Source of the DNA: RCIO01 sp040880025
GTDB taxonomy: Bacteria; Pseudomonadota; Alphaproteobacteria; Rhizobiales; Rhizobiaceae
Direction of reading: 5' to 3'
NCBI GenBank assembly: GCA_040880025.1
Contig: JBBDJD010000014.1
Span: 22,360 to 86,359, forward strand
DNA length: 64,000 nucleotides
Every line of letters begins with the position of its first letter. The stretch's first letter is position 1. The notes below the pieces were generated by a model, which was not told the origin of the DNA, ran no database searches, and worked only from the letters and a program-made list of their open reading frames with translations. The position numbers and the translations under genes were made by a program. Positions 25,055-33,724 of this stretch are shown here, piece by piece.

Positions 25055-26671
25055 TCAGCGGTTATCCTCCAATACCAGCGCCGCGCCTTTCGCGCCCGTC
25101 GCGATCGCCGTGGCGTTGGTATTGCCGCTGATGATCGAAGGAAACACCGAGGCATCGATGATCCGCAACCCGTCCACGCCGTGAACGCGCAGGCGGGGGT
25201 CGACGACCGAATTCGCCGGGTCCGGCCCCATCCGGCAGGTGGAAACGGGGTGATAGACCGTGCCGCTGCGCCGCCGGAAATCGTCGATCAGATCCTCGTC
25301 CGAGACGCAGGCGCTGCCCGGCAGCACTTCCTCATCAGTCAGATCGGCAAGTGCGGGCTGGGAGGCGATGCGGCGCAGGAATTTCACGGCGGCCAGCATT
25401 TCTTCGACATCGTTTGCGGTTGAATAGGCGTTGGGAACGATACGCGGCGCGGCGGCCGGGTCCGCCGAGCGGATATGGATCGAACCGCGGCTGGTCGGGC
25501 GGCAGTTCGAGAGACCGATGGAATAACCGGGCCATGGATCGGGCGACAGGATCGGCCGTTCGCCGGGTTTTGGAATGACCGTCGAAAAGGCCTGAAAATA
25601 AAGCTGCATGTTGGGCCGTGTCTGCGCCGGATCGGTGCGGAAAAAGCCGCCGCCCTGGTTTATGCCCATAGAGAGCGGTCCGGAGCCCAGAAGCAGATAG
25701 CGGCTGCCGGCGGCAAGCTTGCCCCACCATGGCCGCAACATCTGGTTGATCGTCGGCACCTTGGCTTTCCACGTGTAGTTGATGCCCAGATGGTCGGCGA
25801 GGTTCTCTCCGACTTCACGGTTGGCTTGGACCATGGATATTCCAAGCTCGGAGAGCAGATTCGGATTGCCGATGCCCGATAGCTCGAGAAGCTGCGGAGA
25901 GTTGACCGATCCGCCGCTGATGATGACTTCGCATCGCGCTCGTGCGGACAGCGTTTGTCCACCCACGCGATATTCGATGCCGATCGCGCGCCGGTCCTCG
26001 AAGAGGATTTTCGTGGCGAGCGCGCCGGTGGCCAGCTTCAGGTTCGGGCGCCGCAGGGCGGGGCGGAGAAAGGCGCGCGCCGACGACATGCGACGTCCGT
26101 TGCGCGTCGTGATCTGATAGATGCCGGCGCCTTCGGTGTCGCCACAATACAAGTCATCGCAAAGGGAAAGCCCGGCCTGCTCGGCGGCGCGCAGATAGTG
26201 GCTGACCAGCGGGTGCGCGAGTTTCCGAACGTCGCTGACATGCACCGGTCCGCCATGGCCGCGCCGCTCGTCCGCGCCGGCCTGATTGTGCTCGATGGCC
26301 CGGAATACCGGCAGCAGGTCGTCGTGGCCCCAGCCGGTATTGCCGGCCTCGCGCCACGAATCGTAATCCTCGCGCTGGCCCCTCATCCATACCATGGCGT
26401 TGATGGAGCTGGAGCCGCCGAGCAGCTTGCCGCGCGGCCACCAGTCGGCATTGCCGGCAAGACCGGGGTCCGGCTCGGCCTGGTATTTCCAGTTCACACG
26501 GTCATCGAAGAAGGTCTTGCCGTAGCCAAGCGGCATCTGCACGTAGAAACGCCGATCGGTGCCGCCGGCTTCAAGCAGGAGGACAGAATAGCGGCCGTTG
26601 GCGGTCAGCCTGTCGGCGACGACGCAACCTGCGGAGCCAGCTCCAACGATGATGAAATCGAACTCCTGCAT
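25055..26671 (-). CDS. GMC family FAD-dependent oxidoreductase (choline dehydrogenase-like)
   Basis: The product has 538 residues from ATG at 26671. The N-terminal FAD loop is FIIVGAGSAGCVVADRL, followed by the GMC signature GKLLGGSSSINAMVWMRGQ. The second GMC signature is GGSVNSPQLLELSGIG. The active-site His region is YHPVSTCRMG, and the C-terminal SGNTNATAIATGAKGA closes the FAD domain. Choline, alcohol or polyethylene-glycol dehydrogenases share these features, so the substrate is open. There is no bet operon beside it, which argues against choline as the certain substrate. It converges with the GNAT gene (7 bp between). Confidence 0.92.
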   Translation of the reverse strand: MQEFDFIIVGAGSAGCVVADRLTANGRYSVLLLEAGGTDRRFYVQMPLGYGKTFFDDRVNWKYQAEPDPGLAGNADWWPRGKLLGGSSSINAMVWMRGQREDYDSWREAGNTGWGHDDLLPVFRAIEHNQAGADERRGHGGPVHVSDVRKLAHPLVSHYLRAAEQAGLSLCDDLYCGDTEGAGIYQITTRNGRRMSSARAFLRPALRRPNLKLATGALATKILFEDRRAIGIEYRVGGQTLSARARCEVIISGGSVNSPQLLELSGIGNPNLLSELGISMVQANREVGENLADHLGINYTWKAKVPTINQMLRPWWGKLAAGSRYLLLGSGPLSMGINQGGGFFRTDPAQTRPNMQLYFQAFSTVIPKPGERPILSPDPWPGYSIGLSNCRPTSRGSIHIRSADPAAAPRIVPNAYSTANDVEEMLAAVKFLRRIASQPALADLTDEEVLPGSACVSDEDLIDDFRRRSGTVYHPVSTCRMGPDPANSVVDPRLRVHGVDGLRIIDASVFPSIISGNTNATAIATGAKGAALVLEDNR

Positions 26672-26864
26672 CGAAGCCGAACGCGCGCCTCCCGGATTGC
26701 GTGAACTCTAGCGCCGCCGGGGATCGCGCGTCACCGGCTCATTGCGTCACGGCCTGTGAATTTTCCGACCGCGGACCGGCGATTGCATGCCATCCGCCCG
26801 GGAAAGCGCTCGCGTCGGCCATTCCGATGTTCTAGTTCTCGACGAGCAAATCGGAGAATTGCGC

Positions 26865-27266
26865 GTGGCCACCAAGATCGGAAAACCTGTCGGAGCACTG
26901 ACCTTGCGCACGCTGGCCATGCCTGCGGACGCCAATGCGGCCGGCGACATTTTCGGTGGCTGGGTGATGGCGCAGATGGACCTGGCCTGCGGCATCCGCG
27001 CCGCGGAGCGGGCCAAGGGACGGGTGGTTACGGCGGCCGTGCGCGAAATGGCCTTCGCCAAGGCCATGAAGGTTGGCGACACGCTTTGCGTCTACATCGA
27101 CATCACCAAGGTCGGCCGCACGTCGATGACGCTGCGTGTGGAAGCGTGGGCGCAGCGCTATCTGTCGGATGTCATGGAACGCGTCACCCATGCCGACTTC
27201 GTCATGGTCGCGCTTGATGGCGAGGGCAAGCCGAAGCCAATACCGCCCGAACGGCCGTCCCTCTAG
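26865..27266 (+). CDS. Acyl-CoA thioesterase, hotdog fold (YciA-like)
   Basis: The product has 133 residues from GTG 26865, with GGAG eight bases upstream, matching the ~130-residue YciA length; an ATG at 26787 would add 26 residues with no family resemblance. The hotdog core LRTLAMPADANAAGDIFGGWVM has the catalytic Asp of the HGG/DIFGGW type, and VGRTSMTLRVEAWAQR follows. It should hydrolyse acyl-CoA esters in the cytosol. The 3' end overlaps the convergent HxlR gene by four bases. Confidence 0.9.
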   Translation: MATKIGKPVGALTLRTLAMPADANAAGDIFGGWVMAQMDLACGIRAAERAKGRVVTAAVREMAFAKAMKVGDTLCVYIDITKVGRTSMTLRVEAWAQRYLSDVMERVTHADFVMVALDGEGKPKPIPPERPSL

Positions 27267-27637
27267 GCTCCGGCCTGGTCGTCGTAGCGCTGCCGCGCCT
27301 GCTCGATGCGCGCGCCATTCTGGCGCGCCCAGGCGCCCAACGCCTTGATCGGTTCCAGCAGCTCGCGGCCCATCTGGGTAATTTCATAGTCGACGCGAGG
27401 CGGAATGGTCGGCTCCACGGTTCTGGTCACGAAGCCGTCGCGTTCAAGCCCGCGCAGCGTGGAAGTGAGGACCTTTTGCGAAATGCCGCCGATCTCGCGC
27501 CTGAGCTCGCTGAAGCGCATCGGCTGCCTGCCCAGAAGCTCGATCACCAGCACCGTCCACTTGTCGCCAATCCGCGCCAGGACCTGACTCACGGCCCGGC
27601 AGTCGTTGGTGACCTCAGGGTGACTCAGTGTCAACAA
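27263..27637 (-). CDS. HxlR family transcriptional regulator
   Basis: The product has 124 residues. A perfect AAGGAGG precedes two adjacent TTG codons at 27637 and 27634; the second has the better spacing (7 bases). HxlR winged-helix landmarks are DCRAVSQVLARIGDKWTVLVIELL, RFSELRREIGGISQKVLTSTLRGLERDGFVTR and VDYEITQMGREL. The N-terminal Cys before the first helix sits where redox-sensing members such as YodB have theirs. It is divergent from a flavin reductase gene with a palindrome between, so it probably represses that gene and itself in response to thiol-reactive or quinone stress (inference). Confidence 0.92.
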   Translation of the reverse strand: MLTLSHPEVTNDCRAVSQVLARIGDKWTVLVIELLGRQPMRFSELRREIGGISQKVLTSTLRGLERDGFVTRTVEPTIPPRVDYEITQMGRELLEPIKALGAWARQNGARIEQARQRYDDQAGA

Positions 27638-27682
27638 AGTGCCTCCTTGTGCACTGCGGCAAAGGTTTCCAAATTAGAGCGC

Positions 27683-27699
27683 AGTATCCAATGGATACT
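27683..27699. promoter_or_regulatory. 17-bp palindromic operator between HxlR gene and flavin reductase
   Basis: AGTATCCA-A-TGGATACT is a perfect inverted repeat with one central base, placed in the 86-bp divergent spacer. It is the size and position expected for an HxlR dimer site controlling both genes. Confidence 0.7.
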
Positions 27700-27723
27700 C
27701 AAGTGGCAATAGGAAACCAAGAT

Positions 27724-28323
27724 ATGTCCAAACCCAAGATAGCGATCGTTGTCGGCTCCACAAGACCCGGCCGCTTTGCCGACCATCCGGCGCAATGGAT
27801 TTTCGAGCGTGCGAGCCAGAGACACGATTTCGATGTCGAACTGGTCGATCTGCGCGACTTTCCGCTTCCGTTGTTCGAAGAATCCATGTCGCCGGCCTAT
27901 GCGCCGTCGAAAAACGATGTGGCCAAGGCCTGGCAAGCCAAGGTGGCCGAATTCGACGGCTTCATCTTCACGGCGGCCGAATACAATCGGGGTCCGACCG
28001 GCGTCCTGAAGAACGCGATCGACTACGCCTATGGCCAGTGGAACAAGAAGACCGCCGCCTTTGTCGGCTATGGCGGCGTTGGCGGCGCCCGCGCAATCGA
28101 GCAGTTGCGGCTCAACGCGATCGAGCTTCAGATGAGCCCCATTCGCGCCGGCGTGCACATCATGTTCCCGGTCTACATGGATGTCGTTCAGAACGGCAAG
28201 AAGCTCTCGGAGTTCGATTTCCTCAACCAGAATGCCGACGACATGCTCGACCAGCTGTCCTGGTGGACCATGGCGCTCAAGGCGGCCAGGGAGGCGGACA
28301 CCGAGCAGGCAAAGGCCGCCTGA
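27724..28323 (+). CDS. NAD(P)H-dependent FMN reductase family protein
   Basis: The product has 199 residues from ATG 27724, with AGGAAA seven bases upstream; in-frame starts at 27628 and 27691 would run through the operator. The flavodoxin-like phosphate loop is GSTRPGRFADHPAQWI, and AAEYNRGPTGVLKNAIDYAYG is the characteristic flavin-binding stretch of the NADPH-dependent FMN/quinone reductase family. It is likely a cytosolic quinone or azo reductase. The divergent HxlR gene suggests induction by electrophiles. A strong terminator follows at 28352-28376. Confidence 0.92.
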   Translation: MSKPKIAIVVGSTRPGRFADHPAQWIFERASQRHDFDVELVDLRDFPLPLFEESMSPAYAPSKNDVAKAWQAKVAEFDGFIFTAAEYNRGPTGVLKNAIDYAYGQWNKKTAAFVGYGGVGGARAIEQLRLNAIELQMSPIRAGVHIMFPVYMDVVQNGKKLSEFDFLNQNADDMLDQLSWWTMALKAAREADTEQAKAA

Positions 28324-28351
28324 ACGAGGCTCGTCCAATCAGGTAAAGAGA

Positions 28352-28376
28352 AGCGGGCTATGTCGGCCCGCTTTTT
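28352..28376 (+). terminator. Rho-independent terminator after flavin reductase
   Basis: AGCGGGC (28352-28358) pairs with GCCCGCT (28366-28372) across a 7-base loop and runs into a T-tract ending at 28376. It lies just before the stop of the convergent CNNM gene. Confidence 0.85.
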
Positions 28377-28378
28377 CT

Positions 28379-29686
28379 TCAGGCATTTCGCTCGCGGTGC
28401 GTGGCCGGAAGCCGTGAGGCGATGACCTTGTCGATCCGCCGCCCGTCCATGTCCACCACTTCGAAACGCCAGCCGAGTGCATCGACGGTCTCGCCGCTCG
28501 TCGGCAGATGATGCAGGAACGACAGCAGGAAACCGGCGAGGGTGTCGTAATCACGGCGCACCGGCAAGGCGATGCCCAGCGTCTCGGCCATCTCGTCGGC
28601 ATACATGTATCCGGCCAGCAGCCACGAACCGTCGGCGCGCTGCCTGGCGGGCGGCTCCTCGGCGTCGATGTCGGACCGGAACGCCCCGGCGATCGTCTCC
28701 AGTATGTCGGCCGGAGTCACGATCCCCTCGAAGACGCCATACTCGTCATGGACCAGCGCCACCGGCACCTCGGCCTCCTTCAGCACTTTGAGGATATCCA
28801 GCGCGTCGGCATTATCGTGGACGATTGGCGCCTCGCGCAGGAAGGACTCGGGATCGAACGGTTTGCGCGACATCATTGCCACCAGCAACTCGCGGGTGAT
28901 CACGACGCCTTCCATGCCTTCGTCGCTGCCGGTGGAGGCGGGCAGCCGCGAATGAGCGGTCTCGATCAGGCGGCGTTTGATCTCGGCCCTGCTTTTGGTC
29001 AGGTCGATCCATTCGACCTCCGTGCGCGGCGTCATGACCGCACGAACGGAGCGGTCGCCCAGCCTCATGACGCCGGAGATCAGGTTCCGCTCGCCCGTCT
29101 CGATTGTGCCATGTGTTTCGGCCTCGGCGATGATCGAGCGTATTTCATCGTCGGTGACCTTCTGGTCACCTTCGCCCGACTGTCCCAGAAGCGCCAGAAC
29201 GGCGCGTCCCGAAATATCGAGCAGCCAGACGACAGGCAGCGCGATCCGCGACAGCAGTTTCATCGCCGGGGCGACCATGATCGCCACGCGTTCCGGATCG
29301 CGCAGCGCGATCTGCTTGGGCACCAGTTCGCCCACGATCAGCGCGAAATAGGTGATGGCGGCGACCACGCCCCCGACGCCCAGCGTGTTGGCGAGGGTGG
29401 CCGACATGCCAAGCGTGGCGAGATAATCGGCTAGCCGCTGGCCAAGCGTGGCGCCCGAATACGCGCCCGACAGCACGCCGACCAGCGTGATCCCGATTTG
29501 GACCGTCGACAGGAAGCGGCCAGGATCAGCCGCAAGCGCGAGCGCGGTGGAGGCGCCGAGCGCACCGGCGTCGCTGCGCGCCTTGAGCCTGGCGGGGCGG
29601 GCGGAAACGACCGCCAGTTCGGACATGGCGAGCAGACCGTTGACCACGATCAGGGCGGCGGCGATTGCGAGTTCGATAGCGAGCAT
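28379..29686 (-). CDS. CNNM/CorC-type hemolysin family transporter
   Basis: The product has 435 residues from ATG at 29686. An N-terminal DUF21 membrane domain of about four helices (residues 1-190, with LSTVQIGITLVGVLSGAYSG and GELVPKQIALRDPE) is followed by a CBS pair (VRAVMTPRTEVEWIDL and PIVHDNADALDILKVL) and a C-terminal CorC_HlyC domain (DGSWLLAGYMYADEMAETLG). These proteins export Mg2+ or Co2+, or regulate divalent cation levels; the hemolysin name is historical. Monocistronic. Confidence 0.92.
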   Translation of the reverse strand: MLAIELAIAAALIVVNGLLAMSELAVVSARPARLKARSDAGALGASTALALAADPGRFLSTVQIGITLVGVLSGAYSGATLGQRLADYLATLGMSATLANTLGVGGVVAAITYFALIVGELVPKQIALRDPERVAIMVAPAMKLLSRIALPVVWLLDISGRAVLALLGQSGEGDQKVTDDEIRSIIAEAETHGTIETGERNLISGVMRLGDRSVRAVMTPRTEVEWIDLTKSRAEIKRRLIETAHSRLPASTGSDEGMEGVVITRELLVAMMSRKPFDPESFLREAPIVHDNADALDILKVLKEAEVPVALVHDEYGVFEGIVTPADILETIAGAFRSDIDAEEPPARQRADGSWLLAGYMYADEMAETLGIALPVRRDYDTLAGFLLSFLHHLPTSGETVDALGWRFEVVDMDGRRIDKVIASRLPATHRERNA

Positions 29687-29750
29687 CGATCGTGCTTAGC
29701 ACTCGAATGCCGACTTTGCGACGGTGTTTGCCGCGCCAGCCCGGTCGTTG

Positions 29751-30581
29751 CTACTTGCAGGCGACGTAGCCGTTGCGGCGTTCCTTGATGTCGAAATGGA
29801 AATGGTCGGCGTGGTCGGCATTGTAGCCGGGGCCAAGCACGGTGTTGAAATATTCGCAGCCGCCCTGGCGGATATTGTTGAGCAGGCTCTTCTGGCGAAA
29901 TGCGAAGAAACCCGGCCGGCGGACATCGATGTCGCGGCCGTTTTTCAGCTCGATGCGCATGACGTCGAGCGCATTGCCCTTGGAATGTTCCGACGTGGTG
30001 CTCGTTCCAGCGATCTTGCGGCAGGAATAGCTCGAGCCTTGATGGATCGTCTTGATGCCGGTGAAAAAGCGGGTGCGAGCGGTCGGCGCCAACTCGCGCT
30101 TGGTCCACTGGGCGAAGGCGAGCGCCATGTCGCATGACAAAGTTGCCGCCGGCTTCATGCCGATATTGCCGGAGAGCCCGAACACCTTGACCGGATAGTC
30201 AACGCGACATGCGCCGCCATCGTCGATCGGAGCAAGATCCTGATATTTCACGCCGATGCGTTTCAGTTCGCGGCGGCACGCAATCTCGTCGGCAGGCATG
30301 ACGCCTGGCGAGCGCGGCTCGGTCCAACGCGGAAACGCCGCCATTCTCGGGTTTGACGGGATCAGGGCCTGCATTCCGCGCGCCGGCGTTGCAGCACTCG
30401 AACTGACCGACGACGTCGTTTCACCGACCGCGACGGCGGGCGTCAGGGACATGACACCGGTCGGCGAACATGAGGTTGCGACGAGCCCGGCCGCAACCAG
30501 CGCCACAACCGTGACCGCCGGACCCGGACGCAACTTGTCGCCAACGCGGCTGCGCGCAGCCGTGAACCAAGGGGTACGCAT
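29751..30581 (-). CDS. Extensin family protein, copy 1
   Basis: The product has 276 residues from ATG at 30581. The N-terminus has a hydrophobic signal (PAVTVVALVAAGLVATSC) that may be a lipoprotein signal, though ATSC is a weak lipobox. After a Ser/Thr/Pro-rich linker the extensin-like C-terminal domain begins near residue 105. It contains conserved Cys pairs, SEHSKGNALDV and the His cluster HADHFHFD, resembling D,D-peptidase-like zinc sites. The protein is probably exported and acts on the cell wall; the function is not proven for the family. A paralogue lies immediately upstream in the same orientation. Confidence 0.9.
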   Translation of the reverse strand: MRTPWFTAARSRVGDKLRPGPAVTVVALVAAGLVATSCSPTGVMSLTPAVAVGETTSSVSSSAATPARGMQALIPSNPRMAAFPRWTEPRSPGVMPADEIACRRELKRIGVKYQDLAPIDDGGACRVDYPVKVFGLSGNIGMKPAATLSCDMALAFAQWTKRELAPTARTRFFTGIKTIHQGSSYSCRKIAGTSTTSEHSKGNALDVMRIELKNGRDIDVRRPGFFAFRQKSLLNNIRQGGCEYFNTVLGPGYNADHADHFHFDIKERRNGYVACK

Positions 30582-30686
30582 GTACCAGTCCCCTTCTTGC
30601 CCTCACTATGAGTGCTTAAAGTTAGAGGCGAATTGTAAAGGAAGTATCAGCGCGCCCGTTTACCATGCCGGGCAGCGGCGGGGCGA

Positions 30687-31448
30687 TCAGCGGCAATAGG
30701 TCGAACCGCGCCGGCGTTCCGCCAGATCTAAATGGAAATGATTGGCGTGGTCGGCGTCTGTGCCGGGCCCCAGCACAGTCTTGAACGGACCACATGCCGC
30801 GCTGCGCACGGTTTGCATGAAGCGCCGTTCCGGTTTGTCGGCCGGGCCGTAACCAACGACATCGACCGTACGCCCGTCTTCCAGCAGGAAGGCCGATATG
30901 TCGAGCGCATTGCCGCGCGCGTGTTCGGAAATCTTGCCTTCGCTGGCGCGATTGCGGCAGATGTAAGCGGAAGCGTGGCGGATGCCGGCAAGGCCGGAGC
31001 CAAGCGTGCGCTCCGCCGCTGGTCCGATCGTTTCCAGCACCAGCTGCGCCGCGGTTTCCGCCGTGGCGCAATTCATGACGCCTGCAGGCGTGAGTTCCAC
31101 TCCGCCGCCGAGCGAGGTCACCTCGATCGGGAAGGCGATGCCGCATTGGCCCTCGCCGTCGATCCTGGCAAGCTCGCTGAATTCCACCTTGAGCGCCGTC
31201 AGCCGCGTCCGGCATGTCTGCTCGCCGGCAGGCATGACGTCGTCCACGTCAGGCGTTGGCAAGCGTTCGCTGGCCTCTGGTCTGGGTGTGGGAACCCTCG
31301 GCACCGCGGCAAGCAGTTCGTCCGCAACCGGTCTTGCTGGAGGCGCCGACATCACATCGGGAAGATCGCCGGCGGCGCCCGATGCGCCATATGCGAACAT
31401 CATTGCGCTGACGCCGATGGCTGCGATCAAAGTAGCACGATTTCTCAC
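30687..31448 (-). CDS. Extensin family protein, copy 2
   Basis: The product has 253 residues from GTG at 31448, chosen because it places a clean signal peptide (RNRATLIAAIGVSAMMFAYG, ending near AAG) at the N-terminus; the frame is open further upstream to 31601 without signal-like sequence. The domain layout is the same as copy 1: Pro-rich linker, ICRNRASEGKISEHARGNAL, and HANHFHLDL. The two copies are clearly homologous in the last 150 residues but diverged in the linkers, so this is an old tandem duplication. Exported, cell-wall-related role inferred. Confidence 0.85.
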   Translation of the reverse strand: MRNRATLIAAIGVSAMMFAYGASGAAGDLPDVMSAPPARPVADELLAAVPRVPTPRPEASERLPTPDVDDVMPAGEQTCRTRLTALKVEFSELARIDGEGQCGIAFPIEVTSLGGGVELTPAGVMNCATAETAAQLVLETIGPAAERTLGSGLAGIRHASAYICRNRASEGKISEHARGNALDISAFLLEDGRTVDVVGYGPADKPERRFMQTVRSAACGPFKTVLGPGTDADHANHFHLDLAERRRGSTYCR

Positions 31449-31645
31449 CGGAATTTGGTCTTGAACGGGTTCATCATAGCTGTAGTTGATTGAAATACCG
31501 GCGACCGCAAGGTGTTCGGCCTCACAAAAGATGACGGCCGTTAATCGCCCCATGTGCGTAACGGCAATTTGATTTCCCGCCGGCGGCATAAAGCGTAGCA
31601 TTCCGGCAGCGGGTTAAGGCTAGGAACCATCAGGGAGCATCTGGA

Positions 31646-32179
31646 ATGCGGACAATGACAATCATCGGCGCCGGTGCGCTCTTGCTGGCGTTTGGCGGCG
31701 GATCGGCTTTTGCCGCCGGTGAAAGCGACGGCGGGACCAATGCCTCTTCCCAATGCAAGGACGGCAAGGTCTACAGCGAGCAGATGCAGAAATGCGTCGA
31801 TGCCGAAGAAGGCAGGCTCGACGACGAAACGATCTATCAGGCGGGCCGGACTTTTGCTCAGGCCGGCCGTTACGGCGATGCCATCACCGTCCTCAGCGCG
31901 ATTGCCGCCAACGGCGATCCGCGCGTGCTCAATTATCTCGGCTATTCGCACCGTAAGCAGGGCCGCATCTTGGTCGGGCTCGGCTATTATGAAGAGGCGC
32001 TGCGGATCAATCCGGATTTCACGCTGGCGCGCGAATATATGGGCGAGGCCTATCTGCAGCTTGGCGATGTCGGATCGGCGCGCGCCCAACTCCACGAGAT
32101 CGCCGACCGCTGCGGCACTAGCTGCGATGAATATCTCGAACTCGAGCGCCAGATCGGCGATCATCTGAGAGAAATCTAA
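31646..32179 (+). CDS. Exported TPR protein
   Basis: The product has 177 residues from ATG 31646. A signal peptide (MTIIGAGALLLAFGGGSAFA) is followed by a small Cys-containing segment (SQCKDGKVYSEQMQKCVD) and two to three TPR-type repeats, including YLGYSHRKQGRILVGLGYYEEALRINP-like sequence. The C-terminal Cys pair CGTSC could form a disulfide. It is likely a periplasmic scaffold or adaptor; the partner is unknown. A strong terminator follows at 32206-32228. Confidence 0.85.
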   Translation: MRTMTIIGAGALLLAFGGGSAFAAGESDGGTNASSQCKDGKVYSEQMQKCVDAEEGRLDDETIYQAGRTFAQAGRYGDAITVLSAIAANGDPRVLNYLGYSHRKQGRILVGLGYYEEALRINPDFTLAREYMGEAYLQLGDVGSARAQLHEIADRCGTSCDEYLELERQIGDHLREI

Positions 32180-32205
32180 GAGGCCAGAGCCTCCAGTCAG
32201 GGGAA

Positions 32206-32228
32206 GGCGGGCTGCGGCCCGCCTTTTT
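32206..32228 (+). terminator. Rho-independent terminator after the TPR gene
   Basis: GGCGGGC (32206-32212) pairs with GCCCGCC (32217-32223) over a TGCG loop and is followed by five T. Confidence 0.9.
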
Positions 32229-32524
32229 CCGTTCAGCCTTGGCCAGCCCGGTTAATCCGGATCAGCGCGGCGTCGCTTCGAGATCGGGCAGCCACCCAGG
32301 ATGGCATGAGGCATTCGTACCAAGATGACGCTGGGGAATGGTGGAAATTCGCTGTCACCAGGCGGTTTCCGCCACTTTTTCGCGTGAAAATCAAAATGGA
32401 CTTGTTATATTTGGCCGAAGACTGATGGAGCGCGTCCGCGGCCTAGGCTTGCGGACCGTTTTATTTTTGCCGTGCGGGCAGGGATCGAGATGGTTCACAC
32501 GGTTGGCAACAGAGGTGCATGAAC
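32229..32524. other. Non-coding leader region of greA
   Basis: About 300 bases without a credible gene; a frame running through it shares only the greA 3' direction and has no ribosome-binding site. A TTATAT box near 32405 in an AT-rich patch could be a -10 element, but no matching -35 is convincing. Confidence 0.4.
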
Positions 32525-32998
32525 ATGAACAAGGTTCCGATGACAGCTTCCGGATTCAGGTCGCTCCAGGAGGAACTGCGCTGGCGCCAGCAAGAGGAAC
32601 GCCCGCGGATCATCGAGGCGATTTCCGAAGCGCGCGCCCATGGCGACCTGTCGGAAAACGCGGAGTATCACGCCGCCAAGGAGGCGCAGAGCCTGAATGA
32701 GGGCCGTGTCGCCGAGCTTGAGGACCTGATCGCGCGCGCCGAAGTCATCGATATTGGCAAGCTCTCGGGCGACACCATCAAGTTTGGCGCAACGGTTGTG
32801 ATCGTCGACGAGGATACGGACGAGGAAAAGACCTACCAGATCGTCGGCGATCAGGAAGCGGACGTTAAGTCCGGCCGGATTTCGATTTCCTCGCCGATCG
32901 CGCGCGCGCTGATCGGCAAGGGCGTGGGCGACGCCATCGAGGTCAACGCGCCGGGCGGCGCGCGTGGCTACGAGGTTTTGCGCGTCGAGTTCGTATAG
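32525..32998 (+). CDS. greA: Transcription elongation factor GreA
   Basis: The product has 157 residues from ATG 32525 (GAGG nine bases upstream); ATG 32519 is also in frame but only three bases from GAGG. The N-terminal coiled-coil finger holds RPRIIEAISEARAHGDLSEN and AEYHAAKEAQ with the acidic tip residues that stimulate RNA polymerase cleavage. The C-terminal FKBP-like domain ends with ALIGKGVGDAIEVNAPGG. It rescues backtracked RNA polymerase. Length is normal. Confidence 0.96.
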   Translation: MNKVPMTASGFRSLQEELRWRQQEERPRIIEAISEARAHGDLSENAEYHAAKEAQSLNEGRVAELEDLIARAEVIDIGKLSGDTIKFGATVVIVDEDTDEEKTYQIVGDQEADVKSGRISISSPIARALIGKGVGDAIEVNAPGGARGYEVLRVEFV

Positions 32999-33007
32999 GC
33001 CGCCGGC

Positions 33008-33496
33008 TCAACCGCTTTCCGGGCCATCGATCGCGACAAGCCCCTCATCCTTGACCTGCCTGATCGTCAGTGCGGTTCGCACCGTGTCGACATTGGGCGT
33101 CGAGGTCAGTTCCTCGATGACGAAGGTCTGAAAGGTGGTCAGGTCGTCCGCGATGCAATGGAGCAGGAAGTCCGAATCGCCGGATACCATCCAAGCGCGG
33201 CGAACGATCGGCCAGTGCCGGGTTTTCTCGGCGAAGGCCTTCAGTTCGGCGTCCGCCTGATGGTGGAGGCCGATCTGGCAGAATGCGACGACATCCTTGC
33301 CCAGCATGGGCCCGTTGAGGATGGCCCGGTAGCTGCGAATCACCCCGGACTCCTCGAGGCGCTTGACCCGTCGAAGGCACGGCGGGGCAGATATGCCGAC
33401 CCGGCGGGACAGTTCCACGTTCGTCATCCGGCCGTCATCCTGCAATTCGCGCAGGATTTTCCAGTCGATCGCATCCAGGTCAGCCTTCAGGGTCAT
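33008..33496 (-). CDS. lrp: Lrp/AsnC family transcriptional regulator
   Basis: The product has 162 residues from ATG at 33496; the frame is open upstream but that sequence is Arg-rich and unlike the family. The helix-turn-helix is DGRMTNVELSRRVGISAPPC followed by LRRVKRLEESGVIRSY. The C-terminal RAM domain contains AWMVSGDSDFLLHCIADDL, used for amino-acid binding. It is divergent from trxB with 228 bp between. I recall an Lrp-type gene next to trxB and lsrB in Sinorhizobium too. The ligand is unknown. Confidence 0.92.
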   Translation of the reverse strand: MTLKADLDAIDWKILRELQDDGRMTNVELSRRVGISAPPCLRRVKRLEESGVIRSYRAILNGPMLGKDVVAFCQIGLHHQADAELKAFAEKTRHWPIVRRAWMVSGDSDFLLHCIADDLTTFQTFVIEELTSTPNVDTVRTALTIRQVKDEGLVAIDGPESG

Positions 33497-33724
33497 GGGG
33501 TCCTCGACAAGCCGGGCGACGAATCCGCCAGCGTGGCTGAAACTATTCCATCCATCCAAATTGGCAAAGCGTCGTAAAACCGGGCTGGGCCTGCGAGAAA
33601 AACCGCGCCGGACTTGCACAAGTGCGGGTCGGGCACTTAGATCAGGCAAACGCCGTCGGTGCCTCCGGCATCCGGTGATTGCGGCATGATGTTGCCGGAT
33701 CAGGAACTCTCGAAAGGAACAGCG

